Positions 1-7,886 of a stretch of DNA of 64,000 nt are shown piece after piece. Each line of letters begins with the position of its first letter. Position 1 is the first letter of the stretch. Source of the stretch: an uncultured Candidatus Melainabacteria bacterium (GTDB lineage: Bacteria; Cyanobacteriota; Vampirovibrionia; Gastranaerophilales; Gastranaerophilaceae). Under the pieces are notes generated by a model that was not told the origin of the DNA, did no database searches, and saw nothing but the letters and a program-made list of their open reading frames with translations. Location: assembly GCA_934717745.1 (NCBI GenBank), contig CAKUZB010000010.1:1-64000 (forward strand), given 5' to 3'. A program made the translations under genes and the position numbers.

Positions 1-1259
1 TGAGGGTGGTGGTCGATATAAATTTGTTTTTTACTTCCTTCAATATAATCTTTGAATGCACCTGAAAAACGAGTTGGTGTTGGAATGTCCATTGTCATTA
101 CCAAGTCATATTGTTTTTTAGGTTTACCTTTTAATGGGTTTGCGTCAAACAAGTTTTCAGGATTTTTCAATTCTGCTAAATCTCTTTCAAGAACTTTTTG
201 TTGTTCTTTTGCTGTATCAGTTTTTAGAGATTTTAATGTTTCAAGGTTCTTTTCCAATGTTGCAATTTTTTCCGGATTGTAAGGACGTTTTACAGATTCA
301 ATACCAGGCATTTTATCACGGAATAAACCAGGAATTTTATCATCTACAGCACAATCAATTTCTCTATCTGGATATGCTGCTTTTAATGCTTCTTTCATTG
401 CAATTACTGAGCCTAATGTATCACCATCAGGTTTGCAGTGTCCAAGAATTAAAATACGTTTATTTTTTGGATCGTTAATTTCTTTTGAAATATTTGTAAT
501 TGCATCTTTAACTTCTTTTACACGACCTAAACCGTTTTCTTTACCTTCAACATCGAAAATTCTTTCAAGTACTTGTTGAGGAGATTTTTCAGGTTGGTAA
601 ACCATTACGGCTTTTGAAATTTTAGGGTCATCTGAATTTAATAAACCGTTAAATACATCTGCGGCTTTTTTTGCTTCTTTTGAATCTTCACCTGTGTATT
701 TCAAAACTGCTCTTAAACCAATTGTTGGAGCACCTTTTGAAGTACCGGCAATTACGTTTGATAATTCAAAGTGATAATCACTTTTCTTACCTGAAAGTAA
801 TGGCATCAAAACTTCTGCCATTTCATCAGGAACTGAACCTAAAGCACCAAATTTTGGGTGGCTCAATTCAAGAGATTTACCTCTACGAGTTTTTGTTTCT
901 TTTACGTTTAATCTATCGCCTTCTTTCCAATTGCTATTTGCTAATTGAATAACAGAATCATCTTCTGCTGTTGCACTAGCACCTTCTGAGCCTAATTGGT
1001 GTTTTGATACACCACGAACTCTGAATTGGATTGCAGGAGCGTCTTCATTTGCTTTTGTTTCCATTGGATTTTGCAATTTACCGGTGAATGCTACATGTAA
1101 AGCACTGCCTTCACGTTTCATTGCAATAACTTTGTCCTCTGCTTTGCGAGAGAACGACACCGAATCTGGTTCGTATGTTAATTTTGGTCTAACACTTACA
1201 GTTTGTTGCATTTGTGGTTTTGATACGACTTGCAGATTTTGGATTTTTTCTAATTTCAT
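1..1259 (-). CDS. DHH-family phosphoesterase with long N-terminal extension (partial, runs off the window)
   Basis: The reading frame is open from ATG at 1259 to the window edge (419 codons), so the C-terminus is missing. Residues 273-284 read GHCKPDGDTLGS, the first metal-binding motif of DHH phosphoesterases (NrnA / RecJ-like). An Asp at about 391 fits motif II, and residues 416-418 are the DHH triplet. NrnA-type enzymes degrade nano-RNAs or dephosphorylate pAp, but the exact substrate cannot be told. About 265 residues precede motif I, which is unusual because NrnA proteins normally start close to it. That extension holds HVAFTGKL at 55-62, a motif also seen near the N-terminus of other unusual proteins here. 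An insert rich in Lys and Glu lies at about 330-385. The family call is firm; the role of the extension is unknown. Confidence 0.85.
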   Translation of the reverse strand, partial: MKLEKIQNLQVVSKPQMQQTVSVRPKLTYEPDSVSFSRKAEDKVIAMKREGSALHVAFTGKLQNPMETKANEDAPAIQFRVRGVSKHQLGSEGASATAEDDSVIQLANSNWKEGDRLNVKETKTRRGKSLELSHPKFGALGSVPDEMAEVLMPLLSGKKSDYHFELSNVIAGTSKGAPTIGLRAVLKYTGEDSKEAKKAADVFNGLLNSDDPKISKAVMVYQPEKSPQQVLERIFDVEGKENGLGRVKEVKDAITNISKEINDPKNKRILILGHCKPDGDTLGSVIAMKEALKAAYPDREIDCAVDDKIPGLFRDKMPGIESVKRPYNPEKIATLEKNLETLKSLKTDTAKEQQKVLERDLAELKNPENLFDANPLKGKPKKQYDLVMTMDIPTPTRFSGAFKDYIEGSKKQIYIDHHP

Positions 1260-1419
1260 TAGAATGCCTTTCTATTTTTTTATAAAGTGAACTAAATTTT
1301 TTACACACTAAATATATATATAAACACTACTATGTGAATATTAAAAAACATCAAAAAAAAATTTGCTAAAAATTTCCATTTTCATGACACATTTGTAATA
1401 ATTCGTTACATGTTTTTCA

Positions 1420-1428
1420 TGCTATAAT
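1420..1428 (+). promoter_or_regulatory. Extended -10 promoter of the sigma factor gene
   Basis: TGCTATAAT is a perfect extended -10 element. No convincing -35 lies upstream. It predicts a transcript starting near 1435 and a leader of about 30 nt before the TTG start at 1466. Confidence 0.55.
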
Positions 1429-1465
1429 TAAATTGTAGGGTATTAAAATAGAATTTGAGGCAATT

Positions 1466-2260
1466 TTGACAATTACAGATGAAGCAACCATTCAAATTAA
1501 TGATTGGCTCATAGAATACAAGACTTCAACAGATAAAAAAAAGAAAAAACAATTGAAGAATTTAATTGTTGTTGCAACAATGCCTCTTGTAAAAAAAATA
1601 GCCTGCTCTCTTGCCAGACGTGCAACTGACCCTGTTGATGATTTGATTCAAGTTGGTTCTTTAGGACTTATTAAAGCCATCGAATTTTTTAACCCTGAAA
1701 TTAGCACAAAATTCAAAACCTACGCAAGTTACCTGATTACAGGAGAAATCAGACACTATCTGCGTGATAAAGCCTCAATGATAAAAGCCCCTAGAGAAAT
1801 TCAGGAATTAGCATTCAGAATTAATACTGTTATTAAACAGTTATCAGAAGACGGCATTGAAAACCCTACAAATGAACAAATTGCCAAAGCAATGTCTTTA
1901 CCTGTAAAGAAAATCAATGACGTTATTGAAGTTGATAGAAGAAAAAGCACAATTTCTTTAGACCAAACTTATACAAACAGTGAAGATGACTGTTTCTCGC
2001 TTGCGGACAAAATTCCGGCAGGTGATTATCAAGAATTTTTGAACGCATACGAAGAAAAAATGATGTTGACGCATGCCATTGAAGAATTGCCTAAAAACCT
2101 AAAAGAAGTCGTTGAATTAAACTATTATGAAGACTTGAATCAACGTGAAATTGCGGATATTCTTGGAATTTCACAAATGCAGGTTTCAAGACGATTAAAA
2201 AAAGCATTAGCAGAAATTTATAACATTATTACTGAAAAAAGTAATTACGAAAGAGAATAA
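1466..2260 (+). CDS. RNA polymerase sigma factor, sigma-70 group 3 (SigB/SigF/FliA-like)
   Basis: 264 residues. Sigma region 2 is seen as LIQVGSLGLIKAIEFF followed by FKTYASYLITGEIRHYLRD. Region 3 lies at about 110-150, and the region 4 helix-turn-helix is near the end (QREIADILGISQMQVSRRL). The layout matches the SigB/SigF/SigG and FliA branch, which directs core polymerase to special promoters. The start is TTG at 1466, with GAGG six bases upstream; no ATG exists until about codon 35. The prepilin peptidase gene follows after 2 bp, so the two are co-transcribed. Which regulon it serves (motility, pili or stress) is not shown here. Two sigma-28-like sites elsewhere in the window are possible targets. 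Confidence 0.9.
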   Translation: MTITDEATIQINDWLIEYKTSTDKKKKKQLKNLIVVATMPLVKKIACSLARRATDPVDDLIQVGSLGLIKAIEFFNPEISTKFKTYASYLITGEIRHYLRDKASMIKAPREIQELAFRINTVIKQLSEDGIENPTNEQIAKAMSLPVKKINDVIEVDRRKSTISLDQTYTNSEDDCFSLADKIPAGDYQEFLNAYEEKMMLTHAIEELPKNLKEVVELNYYEDLNQREIADILGISQMQVSRRLKKALAEIYNIITEKSNYERE

Positions 2261-2262
2261 TC

Positions 2263-3297
2263 ATGTTTGAAATGACAGAATTTGATTATGTAATAGCCTT
2301 GTTCGTATTCATGACTGGACTTTGCATTGGTAGTTTTTTGAATGTCGTAATATTAAGAGCATTAAGCGGAGAATCAATTGTTTTTCCTGCATCAAAATGT
2401 CCGACCTGCCAAACTCCGTTGAAATGGTGGCATAATATTCCTGTTTTATCTTACATATTTCTAAGAGGAAAATGTGCTTTCTGTAAAACAAAAATTTCTA
2501 TTCAATACCCAATCATAGAATTACTTACAGGATATTTATTCGTAATGAGTTTTGTAAAATTCGGATATAGTTTTAACACTATTTTCACAGTAATTTTTAT
2601 TTCGTTATTCATTGTTATTTCAACAACAGACATCAAAGAGCATGTGTCTTTTGATGTTCACAGTTACGTTTTAGCCACATTTGGATTAATTTATAACTTT
2701 TTCAATTTCGGACATCTTTATGACGGTTACACTTGGATTTTCCATTCATCATTTTCGGCTTCAATCTTGGGCTTAATTCTTGGGGCTGGAGTAATCGGAA
2801 TTTATTTAGGCTTAGGATATTTATTTTTTAAAACTATGGTTATCGGAATCGGTGATATATTCATTGCGGGTGCTTTAGGGGCATGTTTTGGCTGGAGATA
2901 TATTTTACTGATAATTACTATTGCTATTGCAATACAAGTTTTAATGTTTGTTCCTTTATTCATCAAAAAATTAATCAACAAAAAAGATTTTCATACGTTA
3001 ACGGCATTTTGCGTGTTCGTATTAATAACATTGATTTACAGCGGATATTTAAACTTTGCAAAAACAGATTTATTCTTCGTAAAAATATTTTTAAACATTT
3101 TGTTAATTGCAAGTGGAATCTGGTTAGGTCAAAGAGTTATTACATCTTTACCTAAAAATCTCGCTGAAATCAACGATGCAATGATAAAGGACACTATTGA
3201 GGGCAACACTCCAAAAGAAGAAAATGACGGAGTATTTCACATGCCATTTGGTCCTGCGTTGTGTTGCAGTGCAATATTTTTCATTTTTTTACACTAA
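2263..3297 (+). CDS. pilD: Prepilin peptidase (A24 family)
   Basis: 344 residues, polytopic inner-membrane aspartyl protease that cleaves the leader of type IV prepilins and pseudopilins and usually N-methylates the new N-terminus. The N-terminal A24N part has a membrane segment ending GSFLNVVILR and two Cys pairs (CPTC at 46-49, CAFC at 71-74) that bind zinc. The catalytic aspartates are likely Asp123 (STTDIKEH) and Asp198 in the GIGD motif. About 70 extra residues after the core add more membrane segments and a final hydrophobic stretch, so it is longer than a typical PilD. The likely substrate in this window is the pilin-like gene at 9871-10692. It starts 2 bp after the sigma factor stop. 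Confidence 0.92.
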   Translation: MFEMTEFDYVIALFVFMTGLCIGSFLNVVILRALSGESIVFPASKCPTCQTPLKWWHNIPVLSYIFLRGKCAFCKTKISIQYPIIELLTGYLFVMSFVKFGYSFNTIFTVIFISLFIVISTTDIKEHVSFDVHSYVLATFGLIYNFFNFGHLYDGYTWIFHSSFSASILGLILGAGVIGIYLGLGYLFFKTMVIGIGDIFIAGALGACFGWRYILLIITIAIAIQVLMFVPLFIKKLINKKDFHTLTAFCVFVLITLIYSGYLNFAKTDLFFVKIFLNILLIASGIWLGQRVITSLPKNLAEINDAMIKDTIEGNTPKEENDGVFHMPFGPALCCSAIFFIFLH

Positions 3298-3833
3298 AAA
3301 ACAACGATTAACCCAACCGACAAAAATACAAATAAGAATATAAATATTGATGCGATTTTTAAAATCGGTTCTTGCATATAGACAGTGTCTTCCATATCAA
3401 GTTTTACGATAATATCCTTTGAAAAATCTTCTTTGAAATCATTTTTTGTTTTTTCAAACGAAGTATTTAATGCATTTTTGACCTTGTACATATCCTCTAA
3501 TTCCTGTCTTACATAAGCATTTGAAATTGCAAACTTTTTAAAACGAACATTTTCATCATCAGAAAGTTCACTATCCAAATATGCGGACATTTTTTCTTTA
3601 AACCCAACACAACAAGAGTTTGCTGTTGTTTTTGGTAATTCAACCTCATCAATTTTATTTTTTGCCTCGGAAAAATCTTTAAAAACTTTCGTCATCATTT
3701 CATATTTATTTCGACACGATTCGCATTTTGCCAAATGTGCCTGAATAAAATTTGTTACCTGATAATTAGTTTTTCCTTGCACATAAAAAGAAAGTAGTGC
3801 AATCACCTGACTGCATGTTAAATTATTATCCAT
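3294..3833 (-). CDS. Anti-sigma factor with zinc-finger motif and C-terminal membrane anchor
   Basis: 179 residues. HLAKCESC at about 32-39 is the HxxxCxxC zinc-binding anti-sigma (ZAS) signature. A second segment from about 72 to 130 (FKEKMSAYLDSELSDDE) resembles another ZAS-like fold without the cysteines. The last 25 residues form one transmembrane helix, so the sigma-binding domain faces the cytoplasm. The gene follows the ECF sigma factor by 9 bp, the usual arrangement of a cognate pair. Its stop overlaps the convergent prepilin peptidase stop by 4 bp. It should hold the sigma factor inactive until an envelope signal arrives. The signal is not known. Confidence 0.82.
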   Translation of the reverse strand: MDNNLTCSQVIALLSFYVQGKTNYQVTNFIQAHLAKCESCRNKYEMMTKVFKDFSEAKNKIDEVELPKTTANSCCVGFKEKMSAYLDSELSDDENVRFKKFAISNAYVRQELEDMYKVKNALNTSFEKTKNDFKEDFSKDIIVKLDMEDTVYMQEPILKIASIFIFLFVFLSVGLIVVF

Positions 3834-3842
3834 AAATTCTCC

Positions 3843-4448
3843 TTATATATAGTCTTTTAGACCGTCTTGCAGACGGTTTCTCGCTCTTGAAATTCTAGAT
3901 TTTACTGTACCAACATTGGTTTGCGTAAGTTCTGCAATTTCGTCATACGAAAGTCCTTGAAGTTCACGTAAAACAATAGGAACTCTGAAATATTCCGGCA
4001 ACTGCAACATTTCTTGCTTTATTCGCCTATCCAGTTCATTTGAAAGACACTTTTCAAGTGGTTTACATTTTTTATCAGGAATATAATTTTGTGGATTTGT
4101 AATATATTTATCCCCTTTTTCCTCGTTATCATCGATGGATATAATTTGTGGCATGCGATTTGATTTTCGCAAACTGTCATAAAATAAATTCATAACTATA
4201 TGATTTAACCAACTTTTAAATAATTTCGGATTTTTTAAATTTGGTAAACCTTTTGCCATACGCAAAAGAGCCTCTTGAGTAAGGTCGTAAACATTATCAT
4301 TTTTTTTGTGCAAATAGGCAAATGTTGCAAATACTGACTTTTGTTCTCGCTTTATAAGTTCTTCTAATGCTTTGTAGTCAGACTTTTGAGCAAGAATTAC
4401 AAGTTCATCAAGTGGCATTTTTTTGTATTGTAATTTACCTAATCTCAT
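3843..4448 (-). CDS. ECF-type RNA polymerase sigma factor (RpoE/SigW-like)
   Basis: 201 residues with region 2 (DLTQEALLRMAKGLPNLKN, then LFKSWLNHIVMNLFYDSLR) and region 4 (YDEIAELTQTNVGTVKSRI), but no region 3, as in ECF sigma factors. A charged linker of about 40 residues joins the two. The partner anti-sigma gene lies directly downstream. The first ATG (4448) has a TATAAT only 1 bp upstream (4450-4455). Transcription from it would start after that ATG, so the Met at 4418 (MPLDELVILAQ) may be the real start. That start also matches where ECF proteins usually begin. Neither start has a clear ribosome site. Confidence 0.9.
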   Translation of the reverse strand: MRLGKLQYKKMPLDELVILAQKSDYKALEELIKREQKSVFATFAYLHKKNDNVYDLTQEALLRMAKGLPNLKNPKLFKSWLNHIVMNLFYDSLRKSNRMPQIISIDDNEEKGDKYITNPQNYIPDKKCKPLEKCLSNELDRRIKQEMLQLPEYFRVPIVLRELQGLSYDEIAELTQTNVGTVKSRISRARNRLQDGLKDYI

Positions 4449-4536
4449 AATTATAGATTAAGAAAATTTACGGCAAATTAACACACTCTTTATAATAAGA
4501 AATTAAGGCTATCTTTTATTTAGATAAATTTGAAAA

Positions 4537-5901
4537 TTATCTAAAATTACGCATAGATTGCATCATTTTTTGAACACCCAGACCGCCCATTTTTCCAAAC
4601 ATGCCTTTCATTTGATTCATGCCTTTCATCATTGTACGCATTTGTTCAAATTGTTTAATAAAAATATTTATGTCATGAAGTGGAATCCCAGAACCTTGAG
4701 CAATTCTTTTTTTACGGCCTGAATTCAATAACTGAGGGTTAGAACGTTCTTCAGGTGTCATACTTTGAATAAACACTTCTATTCTTTTTAATTGTTTTTC
4801 GCCCTCATGAGAAATCATATCTCTGTCTTCTTTTTTCAAATTCATGCCTGGAATCATGCCTAAAATTTGGTCAATAGAACCAAACATTTTCATTTGACGT
4901 TGCATAGAAAGAAAATCGTCGAAAGTAAATTCTGCTTTTTTCATTTTTTCTTCTAATTTTTTTGCTTCTTTTTCGTCAAAAACTTCTTGAGCACGTTCTA
5001 CAAGTGAAACAATATCACCCATGCCCAAAATACGTGTCGCCATTCTATCAGGATAAAAATCTTCCAGTGCGTGGATTTTTTCACCTGTACCTGTTAATTT
5101 AATCGGCTTTTTCGTACAATAAACGACACTCAAAGCAGCACCACCACGAGAATCGCCGTCTAATTTTGTTAAAACTAAACCTGTTAAATTCAATTGAGCA
5201 TCGAAATTTTCTGCAACATTAACGGCTTCTTGACCTGTCATAGAATCAATTACCAACAATTTTTCGTGAGGATTAAAAATTCTATCAATCAAAAGTAGTT
5301 CTGCCATCATATCTGTATCAATTTGCAAACGACCCGCTGTATCGAGAATTACAACATTAAACCCTTTTTCTTTTGCGTAATCCAAAGCATGACTTACAAT
5401 TGATTGAACATCTGTAACACCTTCTTCTGCATAAACTTCGTTTCCTATTTCAGAACCTAAAGTTTGCAATTGTTTAATCGCTGCGGGACGATATACGTCG
5501 CATGCAACCAATAACGGATTTTTTCCATCTTTTTTAAGTTTTACTGCTAATTTTGCACTTGACGTAGTTTTACCTGAACCTTGCAAACCTAACATCATAA
5601 TTATACTTGGGTGTCCTGTTAAATTAAGTGGTGATGTTTCTTTCCCCAACAATTCAACCAATTCGTCATGAACAATTTTCACTAATTGTTGAACCGGATC
5701 AACACCCTCTAAAACCTTTTCACCTTCTGCACGATCTTTGATGTTTGAAATAAAAGCCTTTACAACTCGCAAGTTAACATCTGCTTCTAATAAAGCACGT
5801 CTTATTTCACGCAAAGCCTCTTGCATATTATCTTGTGTAAGTTCTTTGCCTGTTTGTTGTCTAATTATTCCTTGTAATTTTTCACTTAAATTATCAAACA
5901 T
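4537..5901 (-). CDS. ffh: Signal recognition particle GTPase Ffh
   Basis: 454 residues with the start set at 5901 (MFDNLSEKLQ). GAGG lies 5 bp upstream of that ATG; the adjacent ATG at 5904 is spaced too close, and the longer open frame upstream has no family similarity. The N domain is followed by the GTPase G domain (P-loop GLQGSGKTTSSAKLA near 105, DTAGRLQ, TKLDGDSRGG) and a methionine-rich M domain that binds 4.5S RNA and signal peptides (many GMxxM repeats at the end). It delivers nascent membrane proteins to FtsY and SecYEG. It stands alone, divergent from the SEC-C gene. Confidence 0.97.
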   Translation of the reverse strand: MFDNLSEKLQGIIRQQTGKELTQDNMQEALREIRRALLEADVNLRVVKAFISNIKDRAEGEKVLEGVDPVQQLVKIVHDELVELLGKETSPLNLTGHPSIIMMLGLQGSGKTTSSAKLAVKLKKDGKNPLLVACDVYRPAAIKQLQTLGSEIGNEVYAEEGVTDVQSIVSHALDYAKEKGFNVVILDTAGRLQIDTDMMAELLLIDRIFNPHEKLLVIDSMTGQEAVNVAENFDAQLNLTGLVLTKLDGDSRGGAALSVVYCTKKPIKLTGTGEKIHALEDFYPDRMATRILGMGDIVSLVERAQEVFDEKEAKKLEEKMKKAEFTFDDFLSMQRQMKMFGSIDQILGMIPGMNLKKEDRDMISHEGEKQLKRIEVFIQSMTPEERSNPQLLNSGRKKRIAQGSGIPLHDINIFIKQFEQMRTMMKGMNQMKGMFGKMGGLGVQKMMQSMRNFR

Positions 5902-6026
5902 CATAACCTCTTGTTTAATTTTTACATGTATATATATAAATATAACATGAAAAAATCCCTCTACTGTCGGTATTGTTTTTTTAGTTTGGTTAAAGTTTAA
6001 TAATCTTATAAAACAAGAGGTAAAAA

Positions 6027-7292
6027 ATGGAAACACAAACAATTAATGGTGAAATTCATCAAACATTAGAAAATATTTATAATTTCATTAAAGAAAACGA
6101 CAAAACAAAAGAAGATTTTACGGAATACAAAAAAACTATCGGCATGTATGATGCAACAGACGAGCAACTAAAAGAGTTTTACATAACATATATTTTTGAA
6201 CGTTCAATTCCTGATTTACAACAAAATCCTATTATGCTTTATAACGAAACTCAAGGTACTGAACTTTCTAATGCAATGGAAAAATCCTTTACCTCAATTT
6301 TTCAAATAAAAAGACTTATCAAAAATGGTTTTGAAGTTTACAATTTGGTTAACGAAAAAAATTATAATCTAAATATTACAACAAAAATGACCGATTTTAG
6401 AGGAATTGGTGTTGGTCAATATATCGTTGCAAGAATTTTTGAATACAAAAACAATTTCTACATAATTGAAATGTCAGGACATTTATCATCAAGCAAATCA
6501 GAAGATGCAATGCGTTACGCTATGGCAAAAATCATTCAAGAACCATACCTTGTTTATGAAAACAATCAGGAAAAAGAACAAGAAATTTTAAAAAATATCG
6601 AATTTATGTATTCAAAATTTATTGAAGCATTCAAAACCGATGAACTTATTACGACAAGTACACACGCAGATGAAATTATCGGACAGTTTAACGATTTTGT
6701 AGAAAAGGGAACTCCGGTAAATATTGAGAATAAACTGGAAACACCTGAAATTTTAAAATATTTTGAAATTAAAGATTTGCAAAATGATTACAGTAATTTT
6801 GTAGAAAAGTCTTTAGACGGATTTTCTTCGCACAAAAAAGTTTATGATGCAGGAATTGTATATGACAAAGACTTTGGATTATATATTATTCCTTTCTACA
6901 AAACTCTTTTAACAATTTTAGAACAAAATTCTACTGAAAATATTGAGGGTGCAGAAGATTGCATAAAATATTTTGTAACTTCACCAACTATTTCAACAAA
7001 TATCATCAAAAGAATTTACGACAAACACCCTAACTTTCTAGACCTTGCAAATTCAGTTATGAACGAACATTTGTCCTTGAATGAAATGTTTGTAAAATAC
7101 AAATACGAATACGTTGCTCATAAAATTTTGTCGCAAACAACAATTTTATATAATTCGAAAGTTTTTACGAACACACTTGGATTTGTTGTAGAACACGAAA
7201 ATCATTCAAATATCGATTATTCAAATGCAAAAAGAAACGACCCTTGTCCTTGCGGTTCAGGTAAAAAATTCAAACATTGTTGCGGAAAATAA
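6027..7292 (+). CDS. Uncharacterised protein with C-terminal SEC-C zinc motif
   Basis: 421 residues. The last 20 residues contain DPCPCGSGKKFKHCCG, the SEC-C motif (as at the SecA tail), which binds zinc and often mediates ribosome or SecB contacts. The rest is acidic, mostly helical, without membrane segments, and I recognise no family. The start has AGAGGT 7 bp upstream. The tag gene starts 2 bp after its stop, so they form a short operon. A cytoplasmic role linked to translation or protein handling is possible but is inferred only from the tail. Confidence 0.8.
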   Translation: METQTINGEIHQTLENIYNFIKENDKTKEDFTEYKKTIGMYDATDEQLKEFYITYIFERSIPDLQQNPIMLYNETQGTELSNAMEKSFTSIFQIKRLIKNGFEVYNLVNEKNYNLNITTKMTDFRGIGVGQYIVARIFEYKNNFYIIEMSGHLSSSKSEDAMRYAMAKIIQEPYLVYENNQEKEQEILKNIEFMYSKFIEAFKTDELITTSTHADEIIGQFNDFVEKGTPVNIENKLETPEILKYFEIKDLQNDYSNFVEKSLDGFSSHKKVYDAGIVYDKDFGLYIIPFYKTLLTILEQNSTENIEGAEDCIKYFVTSPTISTNIIKRIYDKHPNFLDLANSVMNEHLSLNEMFVKYKYEYVAHKILSQTTILYNSKVFTNTLGFVVEHENHSNIDYSNAKRNDPCPCGSGKKFKHCCGK

Positions 7293-7294
7293 CA

Positions 7295-7834
7295 ATGAAC
7301 AGATGCAAATGGTGCAACCTAAAAAATCCAAAATACATTGAATATCACGATAAAGAATGGGGTGTTCAAAATTTTGACGAACAATATTTATATGAAATGC
7401 TTATCCTTGAATCTTTTCAAGCAGGACTTTCTTGGGAATGCGTTTTGAATAAGCGAGAAAATTTTAAACTTGCTTATGACAATTTTGACATTGATAAAAT
7501 TTGCAATTACAGTAAAGAAAAATTTGACGAATTATGCAAAAACAAAGGTATTATAAGAAATAAATTAAAAATTAAAGCAAGCATAAATAATTCAAAAATT
7601 TTTAAAGAAATTCAAAAAGAATTCAACTCATTTTCAGAATACCTAAAAACCTTTACTGGTGGTAAAATATTTTACGAAACAGGCAAAACTCATTCCGAAT
7701 TGTCAGACAAAATTTCAAAAGATTTGCAAAAAAGAGGAATGAAATTTGTCGGTTCAACAATAATCTATTCGTATCTGCAAGCAATCGGCGTAATATACTC
7801 ACACGACAAGGATTGCTTTTTATATAAAAAATAA
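7295..7834 (+). CDS. tag: DNA-3-methyladenine glycosylase I
   Basis: 179 residues, close to the family length. It removes 3-methyladenine from alkylated DNA to start base excision repair. It begins MNRCKWC and continues YHDKEWG; together with the terminal SHDKDC these supply the Cys4, His17, His and Cys zinc ligands of Tag. SFQAGLSWECVLNKRENF is the conserved helical segment with the catalytic region. I chose ATG 7295, which aligns with the E. coli start, over an in-frame ATG at 7277 inside the upstream gene. Next to uvrB, it forms a small DNA-repair cluster. Confidence 0.93.
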   Translation: MNRCKWCNLKNPKYIEYHDKEWGVQNFDEQYLYEMLILESFQAGLSWECVLNKRENFKLAYDNFDIDKICNYSKEKFDELCKNKGIIRNKLKIKASINNSKIFKEIQKEFNSFSEYLKTFTGGKIFYETGKTHSELSDKISKDLQKRGMKFVGSTIIYSYLQAIGVIYSHDKDCFLYKK

Positions 7835-7886
7835 AATAAAAAATTTATTAATATAAAAATTTATATTTATGGTTTAAAATATAGTT

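Noticed and set aside
1459..1468. GGCAATTTTG before the sigma gene as another copy of the shared element
   Set aside because: It overlaps the ribosome site and TTG start, so it cannot be a -35 for that gene.
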